Origin: Trebonia sp963836195 | Lineage (GTDB): Bacteria > Actinomycetota > Actinomycetes > Streptosporangiales > Streptosporangiaceae | Length of the DNA: 64,000 nucleotides | Reading direction: 5' to 3' | Assembly (NCBI GenBank): GCA_963836195.1 | Contig: CAWIIX010000015.1 | Location: 124,001-188,000, forward strand | In this document: positions 1 through 7,718 of the stretch, in pieces | How positions within the stretch are numbered: position 1 is the first letter of the stretch | Layout: each line of letters opens with the position of its first letter | Translations under genes and position numbers: made by a program | Notes under the pieces: model-generated | What the model was told of the DNA's origin: nothing | Database searches by the model: none | Seen by the model: only the letters and a program-made list of their open reading frames with translations

Positions 1-123
1 GAGACGGCGGTCACGATCAACCTTCACCGAGCCTTCCCTAGCCGCCATGGAGCGGCTGCAGCCGCGCCAGCACGAGTCGTCATCGCGGCTGAGCGGATGT
101 TCGAGCTTCGACGTGGGTAGGGC

Positions 124-480
124 ATGGCCGCCCTGTACGCGGACGACGGGGTGCTCGAGACCCCGGCCGTGCTGGCCCTGTGGCCCGACCGCGAGGACGC
201 CGTCGTGCACGGCAGAGACGCTATCGGGAAGTTCTTCGCGCAAAGCTTCCAGGCCCGCAGCGGCGAAGGGGTCTTCGAGGACTGGTACCGCAGCGGGCAG
301 TACTTCTCCGACGGGCAGTTGTTGATCTGGGAGTATCCACGCGAAACCCCGAAGGGCGACCAGACGGACGTGATCGAGTCGATGGATCTCGAGAACGGGC
401 AGATCACCCACCACCGCGTCTACTGGGGATGGGTGGGGTTCAGCAAGCTCCACAACGCCATCAATAAGGCCCGCCAGTAA
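124..480 (+). CDS. SnoaL-like / NTF2-fold protein, N-terminus possibly lost
   Basis: The 118-residue product begins MAALYADDGV, continues through a region with VHGRDAIGKFF, and ends with a beta-rich segment (QLLIWEYPRE, DVIESMDLENGQITHHRVYW). This is the usual order of SnoaL-like NTF2-fold domains, small cone-shaped proteins that act as isomerases, hydrolases or ligand binders; the substrate cannot be read from sequence. Family members normally carry one more helix before ALYADDG. In the same frame upstream, 97-117 encodes MFELRRG, which looks like that missing helix, followed by a TAG stop at 118-120. The gene may therefore be broken by a nonsense or indel change, with the ATG at 124 as a fallback start. 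No close operon partner is visible. Confidence 0.6.
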   Translation: MAALYADDGVLETPAVLALWPDREDAVVHGRDAIGKFFAQSFQARSGEGVFEDWYRSGQYFSDGQLLIWEYPRETPKGDQTDVIESMDLENGQITHHRVYWGWVGFSKLHNAINKARQ

Positions 481-562
481 CGCCGTTCCGGGCCGCAGCT
501 CAGGTGGCGGTCGGCGCGGCCTCCCGCCCTTCGCAGACGGCTTCCCGCTTGCCGGCGTGTGA

Positions 563-1561
563 TCAGACCAGCGTGACCACCCGGGGGAGGCGGTGCTGCT
601 TGAGCCACCCGTCCACGGTCGCGTAGGCGCGCTCGCGGGGCTCGTCCAGCGAGAGGAACACGTCGTGGCGGGCGCCGTCGATCGGCACCACCGTCGTCTC
701 GCCGCCCAGGCAGCCCGCCCAGCGGGCGATCTGGGTGACGTCGAGTACGGTGTCGGACCGGTCGCTCAGCTCCGTGTACTGCGGCGAGAAATCGGACCGG
801 GTCGACCGCAGCACCAGCGACGGGACGCCGACATCCAGGCCATGGTGCAGCCGCGCCTGGCCCCGCCGGATCGCGTTGAGCCAGCCCATGGTGACCGGGA
901 AGCCGTCCAGCGGCTTCAATGCCACGTCGAATTCCCACTCGCCAGTGCCGCTGACGTGCAGCGTCCGTCCGTACACCCCGGGCATCCCCTTGATCAGGCG
1001 CATCGGCTGCGCCTTGGACAGCACCCGCAGCGCCTGCGTCACCGGGCCGCGCAGTACCGGCTTGCCCTGCAGGTCGAACCACGGGCTGTTCAGCACTAGG
1101 CCCGCGACGGGGACGACCCGCCCGGCCACCCGGCGACGGTCCAGCCACAGCGGCACGATCAGGCCACCGGTGGAGTGGGCGGCGAGGACGACCGGCAGGC
1201 CGGGATGGGCGTCGGCGACGATATCGAGCGCGCGCTCGAGCTCATCGTCGTAGAGCGCGAGATCGGACACGTAGTGCGCGGTCTGGCCGGGCCGCCGCGC
1301 CCGGCCGGACTTACGCAGGTCGAGGGCGTAGAACGCCATGCCCCGGTCGGCGAAGAAGTCCGCCAGCGCCGTCTGGAAGAAGTAATCGGAGAACCCGTGC
1401 ACGTACAGCACGGCCCCGTGGACGGCCTCGCCGTCCCGGGAATCGCGCCGCACCAGCACGGCCGCGACCTGCCCTTCCCCGTCGGGGTCGGCGCCCAGCT
1501 CGAGGACCGTCTGCGAGTAGCCGTCGCCGAGGACGTCCGGCTGCCACTGAATATCCGCCAC
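563..1561 (-). CDS. Alpha/beta hydrolase (lysophospholipase / serine aminopeptidase S33 type)
   Basis: The 332-residue product has the alpha/beta-hydrolase landmarks: an oxyanion-loop motif HGFSDYF near residues 55-61, the nucleophile elbow AAHSTGG with Ser130, and a C-terminal GARHD with His299 as the likely catalytic histidine. Length and the early HGF motif fit the cytosolic hydrolase_4 (lysophospholipase-like) group that cleaves lipid or other esters. No signal peptide is visible. It is transcribed divergently from the Clp-N gene, with a 74-base gap that must hold both promoters. The specific substrate is unknown. Confidence 0.85.
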   Translation of the reverse strand: MADIQWQPDVLGDGYSQTVLELGADPDGEGQVAAVLVRRDSRDGEAVHGAVLYVHGFSDYFFQTALADFFADRGMAFYALDLRKSGRARRPGQTAHYVSDLALYDDELERALDIVADAHPGLPVVLAAHSTGGLIVPLWLDRRRVAGRVVPVAGLVLNSPWFDLQGKPVLRGPVTQALRVLSKAQPMRLIKGMPGVYGRTLHVSGTGEWEFDVALKPLDGFPVTMGWLNAIRRGQARLHHGLDVGVPSLVLRSTRSDFSPQYTELSDRSDTVLDVTQIARWAGCLGGETTVVPIDGARHDVFLSLDEPRERAYATVDGWLKQHRLPRVVTLV

Positions 1562-1635
1562 GATTCGGCACTGTACACCGGGAACCTGGTTGTCGTCGCG
1601 GGCGCTTTCCCGGGCTTCGGTGGCATCCTGGTGTC

Positions 1636-2562
1636 ATGGCCCACGACGAGATGAGCGGACCGTACCTGGAGGCGCTACGGCGCGGCTTTCTGCTTGCCCA
1701 CGAACTCGGCCAGCGCTGCGGGCCCGCGCATCTCCTGGTCGGCGTCGCCGAGGGGGACGGGCCCACCGCGGCCGCTCTCGACCCGGGCCAGGGCAGATCC
1801 CTGCGTGACGTTGTCACGGCCGACACCCGAGCAGCCGATGCCGGAGCACCCGGCGGTGGGATGGCCGGCTCCCGGCACATGCAGGCGCAGGGCGCCGCCA
1901 TGGCGCTGGCGGAGTCCCGGGGCGAGCGGGTCGGCGCCGCGCACCTGCTCATCGCCCTGCTCGACCAGGGGACTGCGTCGGTTCTCGAAGCGCTCGGCCG
2001 GGCCGGGCTCGACCCCGCCACGGTCAGACAGGCCGCGGCGGCGGCCATCGGCGCCCACGGCTTGCCGCCGATCGAGCCGCCCCCGCTCGCGCCCGCGGGG
2101 ACCATGGACCGCGCGCCGCTGCCCGTCGCGGAGCTGGACGAGCGGGCCTGGGCCGCGCTCCGCTGGCGGCAGGACCACCTGCCCGTCGGCAGGCTGCACC
2201 GCCCTTCCGACCGCGAGGCGCTGCTGCATCTGGAGCGGAACGAAGCGTGGCGCGTCGGCGATCGGCTCGCCCTCGACGATGATCAGCGCTACTCCTTGAT
2301 CAGCCACCACGCGGACGAGGTCGGACGGCGGGTGGAGCGCGCCTGTCCAGACCTTCCCCAACCGCCGAGCCCACGCGACCGGGCTCAGGCCAGGGCGGTG
2401 GCGCTGGCTCGCCGGCACGGGCGGAGCCCCGGCCGCGCCGTCGCCCTCAGGAATCTCACCGTCGGCTGGGGAACGTGGTTCGGTAACCGCCGCGTCGGCC
2501 TCCGCGACCGCTGGTTCCGGCTGCGGACGACCAGTTCCTACCGAGGCGCGCCCCAGCTGTAG
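1636..2562 (+). CDS. Clp N-terminal (Clp-R) domain protein without ATPase module
   Basis: The 308-residue protein carries two Clp-N-like repeats: residues about 1-60 (PYLEALRRGFLLAHELG, AHLLVGVAEGDG) and about 75-135 (RHMQAQGAAMALAESRG, AHLLIALLDQG, VLEALGRAGLDPATVR). These resemble the substrate- or adaptor-binding N domain of ClpA/ClpC. No Walker motifs follow, so it is not an unfoldase. The C-terminal half is rich in Arg and Trp and is not recognised. Stand-alone Clp-N proteins are common in actinomycetes and are thought to act as adaptors or decoys; the role here is inferred. Confidence 0.75.
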   Translation: MAHDEMSGPYLEALRRGFLLAHELGQRCGPAHLLVGVAEGDGPTAAALDPGQGRSLRDVVTADTRAADAGAPGGGMAGSRHMQAQGAAMALAESRGERVGAAHLLIALLDQGTASVLEALGRAGLDPATVRQAAAAAIGAHGLPPIEPPPLAPAGTMDRAPLPVAELDERAWAALRWRQDHLPVGRLHRPSDREALLHLERNEAWRVGDRLALDDDQRYSLISHHADEVGRRVERACPDLPQPPSPRDRAQARAVALARRHGRSPGRAVALRNLTVGWGTWFGNRRVGLRDRWFRLRTTSSYRGAPQL

Positions 2563-2670
2563 GCCTCCGCGCCCTCGGCCGAAACGCGCGGCCCCAAACG
2601 CCACACGCTCACGCCTTCCGCCCACACCGGCTCACCGGCATCCGGGTCACCGGGTTCGCCAGCGTGACGA

Positions 2671-2708
2671 TGGATCGTTGTATACATCCGGGTGTATACA
2701 ACGATCCA
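2671..2708. promoter_or_regulatory. Perfect 16-bp inverted repeat containing two TGTATACA boxes
   Basis: Left arm 2671-2686 and right arm 2693-2708 are exact reverse complements around TCCGGG. Each arm ends in the self-complementary octamer TGTATACA (2679-2686 and 2693-2700), with centres 14 bp apart. It lies between the convergent ends of the Clp-N gene and the glucarate dehydratase gene. As RNA it would form a strong bidirectional hairpin with a 6-base loop, so a terminator is possible. The paired GTATAC cores also resemble operators of GntR/FadR-type sugar-acid regulators, although no such regulator is present here. Confidence 0.7.
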
Positions 2709-2737
2709 CTATCCTTCCCCAGCCCCCTCACTCGAGG

Positions 2738-2754
2738 GATAACAGCAAGAAGCG
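2738..2754 (+). repeat. Copy 1 of a 17-bp repeat shared with the NUDIX-amidohydrolase linker
   Basis: GATAACAGCAAGAAGCG occurs here and, identically, at 6207-6223. Similarity continues for about 20 further bases at roughly two thirds identity. This copy is intergenic, just downstream of the 16-bp inverted repeat. Confidence 0.6.
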
Positions 2755-2806
2755 CGGAGCGCCGGAGGCGGAGTTGGGCTCGCAGCCCCGGGAAACCGAC
2801 TGGCAG

Positions 2807-4069
2807 CTACCAGCGGGGGCGGATGTGCTGGTAGGAAGGGTCGACGGTGCGCATGTAGCCGGTGTCGTCGCGCTCGCGGACGCCGCACCGGAGGTACTGC
2901 TCGTGCAGCGCCGCGAGCGCGTCCCGGTCCAGCGAAATCCCGAGGCCGGGCCCGTCCGGCACCCGGATCGAGCCGCCCGAGAACGACAGCGGCGAGCCCG
3001 CGATGACGTCCTCGTGCCGCCACGGGTAGTGGGTGTCGCACGCGTAGCCGAGGTTCGGGGTGGCCGCCGCCAGGTGCGTCATCGCGGCCAGGCTGATGCC
3101 CAGGTGCGGGTCGGAGTGCATGGACACGCCGAGGCCGAACGTCTGGCAGATCCCGGCCAGCAGTCGCGCCCGGCGCAGCCCGCCCCAATAGTGGTGGTCG
3201 GCCAGCACGACCTGGACCGCGTCGGCCGCGATCGCGGGCGGCAGCTGGGAGAACGCGATCACGCACATGTTGGTGGCCAGCGGCATTGTGGCGTGCGCGG
3301 CGACCTCGGCCATCCCGCCGATACCCTCGGTCGGGTCCTCCAGGTACTCGAGCACGCCGTCCAGCTCCTGGGCGACCCCGATGGACGTGACCGGCGACCA
3401 GGCGGCGTTCGGGTCGAGCCGCAGCGGATGGTCGGGGAAGGCCGCCCGCAGCGCCCGGATCGCCTCGACCTCCTCCTCCGGCGGGAACACGCCGCCCTTC
3501 AGCTTCAGCGCGGTGAACCCATAGGAGTCGACCAGCCGGCGGGCCTGCCGGACGATGCCGTCCGGGTCGAGCGCCTCGCCCCACCCGTCCGGCTGCTGGC
3601 CCGGGTGGGCGGCCCACTTGTAGAAGAGGTAGCCCGAGAACGGCACCGCGTCCCTGACCGCGCCGCCCAGCAGGTCGGCGACCGGGCGGCCGGCCGCCTT
3701 GCCCTGAATGTCCAGGCACGCGACCTCGAACGGAGAGAACACCGGGTCGACGGCCGAGACGCTGCCGACGGTTCCCGACGCGATCGCGTGCCCGCCCTGG
3801 CCGACGACGCCCTCGACCCGGCGGTAGACCTCCTCGGTGTGGTACGCGTCCACGCCGACGACGGCGTCCGCCACCGCGCGCAGCGCCGCCAGGTGGTGGT
3901 CGTCGGCGTAGGTCTCGCCGAGCCCAATCAGCCCGCCGTCGGTGGCGACCTCGATCACCGCGCGGAGCGCGAACGGCTCGTGCACCCCGACCGCGTTCAG
4001 CAGCGGGGGATCGGCGAACGCGACCGGGGTGATCGTGACGCCGGTGATCCGCAGCGCGTCGCGGCTCAC
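2807..4069 (-). CDS. gudD: Glucarate dehydratase (enolase superfamily)
   Basis: The 420-residue protein matches D-glucarate dehydratases, which convert D-glucarate to 5-dehydro-4-deoxy-D-glucarate. Visible active-site elements in order are KLK (Lys189, Lys191), LRLDPNAAW (metal ligand Asp219, Asn221), EYLEDPTEG (Glu244), PLATNMCV (Asn267), VLADHHYWGG (Asp291) and SMHSDPHLG (His318). The start is GTG at 4069, which overlaps the kdgD stop in a GTGA arrangement, so the pair is translationally coupled. The next pathway enzyme, kdgD, lies immediately upstream in the same operon. A much longer same-frame reading through kdgD is spurious. Confidence 0.93.
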   Translation of the reverse strand: MSRDALRITGVTITPVAFADPPLLNAVGVHEPFALRAVIEVATDGGLIGLGETYADDHHLAALRAVADAVVGVDAYHTEEVYRRVEGVVGQGGHAIASGTVGSVSAVDPVFSPFEVACLDIQGKAAGRPVADLLGGAVRDAVPFSGYLFYKWAAHPGQQPDGWGEALDPDGIVRQARRLVDSYGFTALKLKGGVFPPEEEVEAIRALRAAFPDHPLRLDPNAAWSPVTSIGVAQELDGVLEYLEDPTEGIGGMAEVAAHATMPLATNMCVIAFSQLPPAIAADAVQVVLADHHYWGGLRRARLLAGICQTFGLGVSMHSDPHLGISLAAMTHLAAATPNLGYACDTHYPWRHEDVIAGSPLSFSGGSIRVPDGPGLGISLDRDALAALHEQYLRCGVRERDDTGYMRTVDPSYQHIRPRW

Positions 4070-4971
4070 GCGCCCACGGCCGAGAGCCCGACCGCGAGGA
4101 TGCCGCCGAGCTCCTCCAGGTGCTCGGGCGACGGGTCGACCAGCGGCGGCCGGACGCTGCCCGCGTCCAGCCCCCGTAGCTTCACGCCCGCCTTGACCAG
4201 CGAGACCGCGTAGCCGGGGACCTGGGCGCGCAGCTGCGAGAGGGGGTAGAAGAACTCGGCCAGCAGCCGCCGCTCGGTGGCCGTGTCGCCCTCGGTCAGC
4301 GCCCGGTAGAACGCCATCGACACCTCGGGCGCGAAGCAGAACGCGGCCGACGAGTACAGCTCGACGCCGATCGCCCGGTAGGCGGGGACGGTCGCCTCGG
4401 CCGTCGGCATCCCGTTGAAGAACTGGAACGGCTTGTCCGGCAGCGCCCGGCCGACGGCGGCGACGATCTGGCCGAGCCGGTCGAGGTCGCCGAGGCCGTC
4501 CTTGAACCCGACCACGGTCGGCAGCGCCGCCACCGACACCGCCGAGGCGGGATCGAAGATGACGCTGCCGCGCTGGTAGACGATCACCGGCAGCTCGGTC
4601 GCGGCGGCGACCGCCCTGGTGTAGGCGATCAGCCCGGCCGGCGGACCCGCCACCAGGTAGGGCGGCATCAGCAGAAGGCCATCGGCGCCGGCGTCTCGGG
4701 CCATCCGCGCCAGCCGGATCGCGGTCGGCAGCGGCCCGCCGCACCCGGCGAAGACCGGGATCCGGTCGTCGGCCTCCTTGACCGCGGTCGCGACTACCTG
4801 CTGGTACTCCTCCGGCGCGAGGGCGTGGAACTCGCCGGTGCCGCAGGCGGCGAAGATGCCGCCGGGGCCGGCCGCCAGCCCCTGGCGCAGGTGCTCGGCC
4901 AGCACCCCGGTGTCGACCGCGCCGTCCGCCGCGAACGGCGTAACCGGGAAGAACAGAACCCCATCGAGCAT
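4066..4971 (-). CDS. kdgD: 5-dehydro-4-deoxyglucarate dehydratase (DHDPS family)
   Basis: The product is a DapA-type (beta/alpha)8 lyase that dehydrates and decarboxylates 5-dehydro-4-deoxyglucarate to 2-oxoglutarate semialdehyde. It shows the GTGE carboxylate-binding motif (residues 44-47), VIVYQRG with Tyr132, and VVGFKDG with the Schiff-base Lys157. The opening GVLFFPVTPF and the VGFKDGLGD segment are typical of KdgD rather than DapA. ATG at 4971 was preferred over GTG at 4992 because AAGGG (4980-4984) is well spaced before it. It is first in a two-gene operon with gudD. A semialdehyde dehydrogenase to finish the pathway is not in this window. Confidence 0.9.
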   Translation of the reverse strand: MLDGVLFFPVTPFAADGAVDTGVLAEHLRQGLAAGPGGIFAACGTGEFHALAPEEYQQVVATAVKEADDRIPVFAGCGGPLPTAIRLARMARDAGADGLLLMPPYLVAGPPAGLIAYTRAVAAATELPVIVYQRGSVIFDPASAVSVAALPTVVGFKDGLGDLDRLGQIVAAVGRALPDKPFQFFNGMPTAEATVPAYRAIGVELYSSAAFCFAPEVSMAFYRALTEGDTATERRLLAEFFYPLSQLRAQVPGYAVSLVKAGVKLRGLDAGSVRPPLVDPSPEHLEELGGILAVGLSAVGA

Positions 4972-4996
4972 GACACGCACCCTTCGCAGCACCGGC

Positions 4997-5032
4997 GATC
5001 AGAAAAACCCTAAAGATTATCTCGAACGGACC
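4997..5032 (-). repeat. Dispersed intergenic repeat R1, copy F
   Basis: Read on the minus strand it has GGTCCGTTCGAGAT, then an A+T-richer stretch, then TCTGATC. It shares the GGTCCGTTCGA block exactly with copies near 5743, 39933, 46037 and 52512. It sits between kdgD and lspA, about 25 bases upstream of the kdgD start and in the same orientation as kdgD. Confidence 0.6.
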
Positions 5033-5115
5033 TCGCTGACTCTCTCACGACAGCCCGCTCCCGTACATCGACGCCCCGTGGTTGCGGCAACGCCGGGCCT
5101 ATAGTCCCTTGATTG

Positions 5116-5685
5116 TCACAACCATGGGTGGCATGGGCGGGGCTCGGGCTGCTCGAGCGACTCCGGCGCCTTCCTGGCCCGGCGGGCGCTGACGCCGCTG
5201 GTGATGAGCATCGCGGCCACGGCCCCGAGGACGCCGAACTGGATGGCCAGGTCGGAGACGTCAAGCGAGCCGTTGCCCGCGCCGGCCGCGAAGTGAATCC
5301 AGTCGACGACGCCGCCGCGGCCGAACCCGGGGGAGCGGAAGATCCGGTCGGACAGGTTGCCGAGCGCGCCCCCGAGCACCGCCGCCAGGCAGATGGCGGC
5401 CGTGCGGCCGGCTGCCCGCAGCGCCAGCGCCGCCGCGAGGGCGGTGATCGCGAGGGCGGCGATCGTCACCAGGACCGGGTACCCGGAGGCGATGCCGCCG
5501 CTGGCCCCGTGGTTCCTGACGACGCGGACGGTGACCCAGCCGAAGGTGGACCCGTCGGCGATCCGGCCGGCCGCCACCAGGGACTTGGTGACCTGGTCGG
5601 CGACGACCACGGTGACCGCGACCACGGCCATGGCCCACCGCGCACGGCGCGACCTGGCGGCGGCGCCCTCCGGGATTATTGCCAT
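5116..5685 (-). CDS. lspA: Signal peptidase II (prolipoprotein signal peptidase)
   Basis: The 189-residue protein is an integral membrane aspartyl protease that removes signal peptides from lipoproteins. Visible family motifs are DQVTK (residues 30-34), a basic-Asn motif VRNHGASGG (about 56-64), GGALGNLSDRI with the first catalytic Asp113, GVVDWIHF, and LDVSDLAIQFG with the second Asp145. Four hydrophobic segments are evident. The RNHGASGG box is less canonical than the usual Asn-Gly-Ala-Ala-Phe form, hinting at a divergent paralogue. The gene stands alone between repeats F and A. Confidence 0.88.
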   Translation of the reverse strand: MAIIPEGAAARSRRARWAMAVVAVTVVVADQVTKSLVAAGRIADGSTFGWVTVRVVRNHGASGGIASGYPVLVTIAALAITALAAALALRAAGRTAAICLAAVLGGALGNLSDRIFRSPGFGRGGVVDWIHFAAGAGNGSLDVSDLAIQFGVLGAVAAMLITSGVSARRARKAPESLEQPEPRPCHPWL

Positions 5686-5742
5686 GTCAACCAGGCTACG
5701 CCGTCCACGGGCGCAGGCGCGGCGGCGGACGAGGGGAACGCA

Positions 5743-5780
5743 GGGTCCGTTCGGGAGAATGGGTTGCGCCTTTGATCTGG
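5743..5780 (+). repeat. Dispersed intergenic repeat R1, copy A
   Basis: GGGTCCGTTCG at 5743-5753 is followed by GAGAATGGG and, after a short insertion, TTTGATCTGG at 5771-5780. The 14-base block GCAGGGTCCGTTCG is identical to copy B near 46060. It lies in the gap between lspA (divergent) and the NUDIX-amidohydrolase gene. Confidence 0.6.
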
Positions 5781-5798
5781 AAAACTAGACGGGTGGCG

Positions 5799-7115
5799 AT
5801 GATCAGGCGCTCGGTGGCAGTGGTGGTGCGCGGACCCGAGGCGGGGACGTTCCTGGTGGTGAAGCGGCCCGACGACCCGGGCGACCCCCTCGCGGGGGTG
5901 TGGGGGCTGCCGGCCGTAACCCTGGCCGACGGCGAGGACGAGCGGGCGGCCGTGGCCCGGGTCGGCCGGGACAAGCTCGGGGTGGAGCTCGCGCCCGGGC
6001 GGCGGCTGGCCGAGGCGAGCGCCGACCGCGGAGACTACCTGCTGGTCCTCGCGGACTACGAGGCCACGATCGTCGACGGCGTCCCGGTCGTGCCGCAGGC
6101 GGACGCGTCGGTGACGCAGTACGTCGAGTGGCGCTACGCGGCCGACCCCGCCGTGCTGGCCGAGGCGGCGGCTCGGGGCTCGCTCTGCGCGCGGATCTTC
6201 CTTGAAGATAACAGCAAGAAGCGTGACACGCGGGACGCCGAGGCCGATCGGGTCGCGGAGTTCCGCGCTCGGGTCGGGCTCGACTCGATCATCGACGTGC
6301 ACACCCACTTCATGCCCGAGCGGCTGCTCGCGGCCGTGCAGCGGTACTTTGACGCGGCCGGGCCGCTGATCGGGCGGCCGTGGCCGATCGCCTACCGCGA
6401 GGACGAGCAGACGCGGGTAACGACGCTGCGGGCGTTCGGCGTGGCGGCGTTCACCGCCCTGCTCTACCCGCACAAGCCGGGCATGGCCCGCTCGCTCAAC
6501 GAATGGGGCGCGGACTTCGCCGCCCGCACCCCGGGCTGCCTCCATAGCGCGACGTTCTTCGCCGAGCCGTCGGCCGCCGAGGACGTCGGCCGCGCGATCG
6601 AGCAGGGCGCGCGGGTGTTCAAGTGCCATCTCCAGGTCGGCGGCTTCGACCCGAACGACCCGCTTCTCGACGCGGCCTGGGGGCTGCTGGCCGAGGCGGG
6701 CGTCCCGGTCGTCACCCACTGCGGCTCGGGCCCGGTGGCCGGCCGTTTCACTGGGCCGGCGCCGATCGCGCGGCTGCTCGCCAGGCACCCCGGACTGCGG
6801 CTGGTGGTCGCGCACCTCGGCATGCCCGAGTACGCCGAGTTCCTGACCCTGGCCGGGCGCTATCCGGGCGTGCTGCTCGACACGACGATGGCGTTCACGC
6901 CGTTCATCGATGACGCCGGCGCCCCCTTTCCGCCCGCCGAGTTGCCGCGGCTGCGTGACCTCGGTCACCGCGTGCTACTAGGTACCGACTTCCCGAATAT
7001 CCCCTACACCTACGCAGATGCGCTTGAAGCGCTCGAACGGACCGGACTCGGCCCGGATTGGCTGCGCGCCGTTTGCCACGATAACGCCGCTTCCTTGTTC
7101 GAAATAGCCGCCTAG
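5799..7115 (+). CDS. Fused NUDIX-like and metal-dependent amidohydrolase protein
   Basis: The 438-residue reading frame joins two proteins. Residues about 1-140 follow a NUDIX fold (RRSVAVVVRG, FLVVKRPDDPGDPLAGVWGLPAV), but the catalytic box is degraded: the expected R-E-x-x-E-E core reads RVGRDK, so pyrophosphohydrolase activity is doubtful. Residues about 155-438 form an amidohydrolase_2 domain with VHTHFM (metal ligands), FKCHLQVGG, THCGSGP, VVAHLGMPEY and GTDFPNIPY. The linker DNSKKRDTRDAEAD is encoded by repeat R2, also found at 2738, at exactly the domain boundary. Start ATG 5799 has a weak GGGTGG; GTG 5793 is an alternative. The two domains may have been separate genes fused by loss of a stop. 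Confidence 0.75.
   Translation: MIRRSVAVVVRGPEAGTFLVVKRPDDPGDPLAGVWGLPAVTLADGEDERAAVARVGRDKLGVELAPGRRLAEASADRGDYLLVLADYEATIVDGVPVVPQADASVTQYVEWRYAADPAVLAEAAARGSLCARIFLEDNSKKRDTRDAEADRVAEFRARVGLDSIIDVHTHFMPERLLAAVQRYFDAAGPLIGRPWPIAYREDEQTRVTTLRAFGVAAFTALLYPHKPGMARSLNEWGADFAARTPGCLHSATFFAEPSAAEDVGRAIEQGARVFKCHLQVGGFDPNDPLLDAAWGLLAEAGVPVVTHCGSGPVAGRFTGPAPIARLLARHPGLRLVVAHLGMPEYAEFLTLAGRYPGVLLDTTMAFTPFIDDAGAPFPPAELPRLRDLGHRVLLGTDFPNIPYTYADALEALERTGLGPDWLRAVCHDNAASLFEIAA
6207..6223 (+). repeat. Copy 2 of the 17-bp repeat, inside the fusion linker
   Basis: GATAACAGCAAGAAGCG is identical to 2738-2754. Here it is translated as part of the linker EDNSKKR between the NUDIX-like and amidohydrolase domains. 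Confidence 0.6.
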
Positions 7116-7291
7116 AGGAAGTCAAATCGCCGCGCTCGGGCAGGGCGAGACGGGTTCCGGCGTGGCGTTTCCTGTTTGCCCTGGGGTGCGAATACCGCCG
7201 TTGGGCCGGTTTGCGCAACGGGATCAGGCTTCACGTCCGTCTCATAAGCAACTCCGTTCGCAGTATTGCGTATAGGTAGTCGTCTAGGTAC

Positions 7292-7320
7292 AGTTACCGA
7301 TGTGCGACGGAGAGTTACCG
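7292..7320 (+). promoter_or_regulatory. Direct repeat AGTTACCG upstream of whiB
   Basis: AGTTACCG occurs at 7292-7299 and 7313-7320, 21 bases start to start, or two helical turns. It lies in the 241-base gap before the whiB start. A dimeric activator or autoregulatory binding site is a reasonable inference. No convincing -35/-10 pair could be fixed. Confidence 0.35.
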
Positions 7321-7356
7321 GCCAGTCTGGTGCAGGACTAGTTCGGGGGTCTGTTC

Positions 7357-7683
7357 ATGGTTTTTCAGCTACCCAGCCAACGGGGTGCGCCGCCGGAGGA
7401 GCGGCGTGACTGGTGGCGCTCGGCCGCATGCCAGGAGGCCGACCCGGAGCTCTTCTTCCCAGTCGCCGCTCACGGGCCGGCCACCGGGGAGATCGCCCGG
7501 GCCAAGGCGGTCTGCGCGACGTGCCGGGTGCGCCGCCAGTGCCTGCAGTACGCACTGGCCACACATCAGATACACGGGGTGTGGGGCGGCACGACCGAAG
7601 ATGAGCGCCAGCTGCACCTGCGCCGAGAGCGAGACCGGCGGGACCGGACCAGGCCAGGGCGAGGGCGCGTTCACTCCGCATGA
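7357..7683 (+). CDS. WhiB-family Fe-S transcriptional regulator
   Basis: The 108-residue protein has the four cysteines that bind the [4Fe-4S] cluster (Cys25, then C53-AT-C56 and Cys62 in KAVCATCRVRRQC), followed by the turn GVWGGTTEDER and an Arg-rich C-terminal tail (RRERDRRDRTRPGRGR) that contacts DNA. WhiB-like proteins are found only in Actinomycetota and their phages and sense NO, oxygen or redox state, often with sigma factor region 4. GGGGGT lies about 8 bases before the ATG. Transcription probably ends in the hairpin beginning at 7719. The exact Wbl subclass cannot be fixed from sequence alone. Confidence 0.93.
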   Translation: MVFQLPSQRGAPPEERRDWWRSAACQEADPELFFPVAAHGPATGEIARAKAVCATCRVRRQCLQYALATHQIHGVWGGTTEDERQLHLRRERDRRDRTRPGRGRVHSA

Positions 7684-7718
7684 TTAAGCGTTTGATCTGC
7701 GGGTATACATAGGGACTT

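Noticed and set aside
2678..4213. Long plus-strand frame of 511 residues
   Set aside because: It is Arg/Val-rich, has no domain, and lies antisense to the clear glucarate dehydratase gene.
7030..7050. Another GGTCCGTTCGA-like match inside the amidohydrolase gene
   Set aside because: It encodes the conserved ALERTGLG segment and lacks the TTTGATC half, so it is probably chance.
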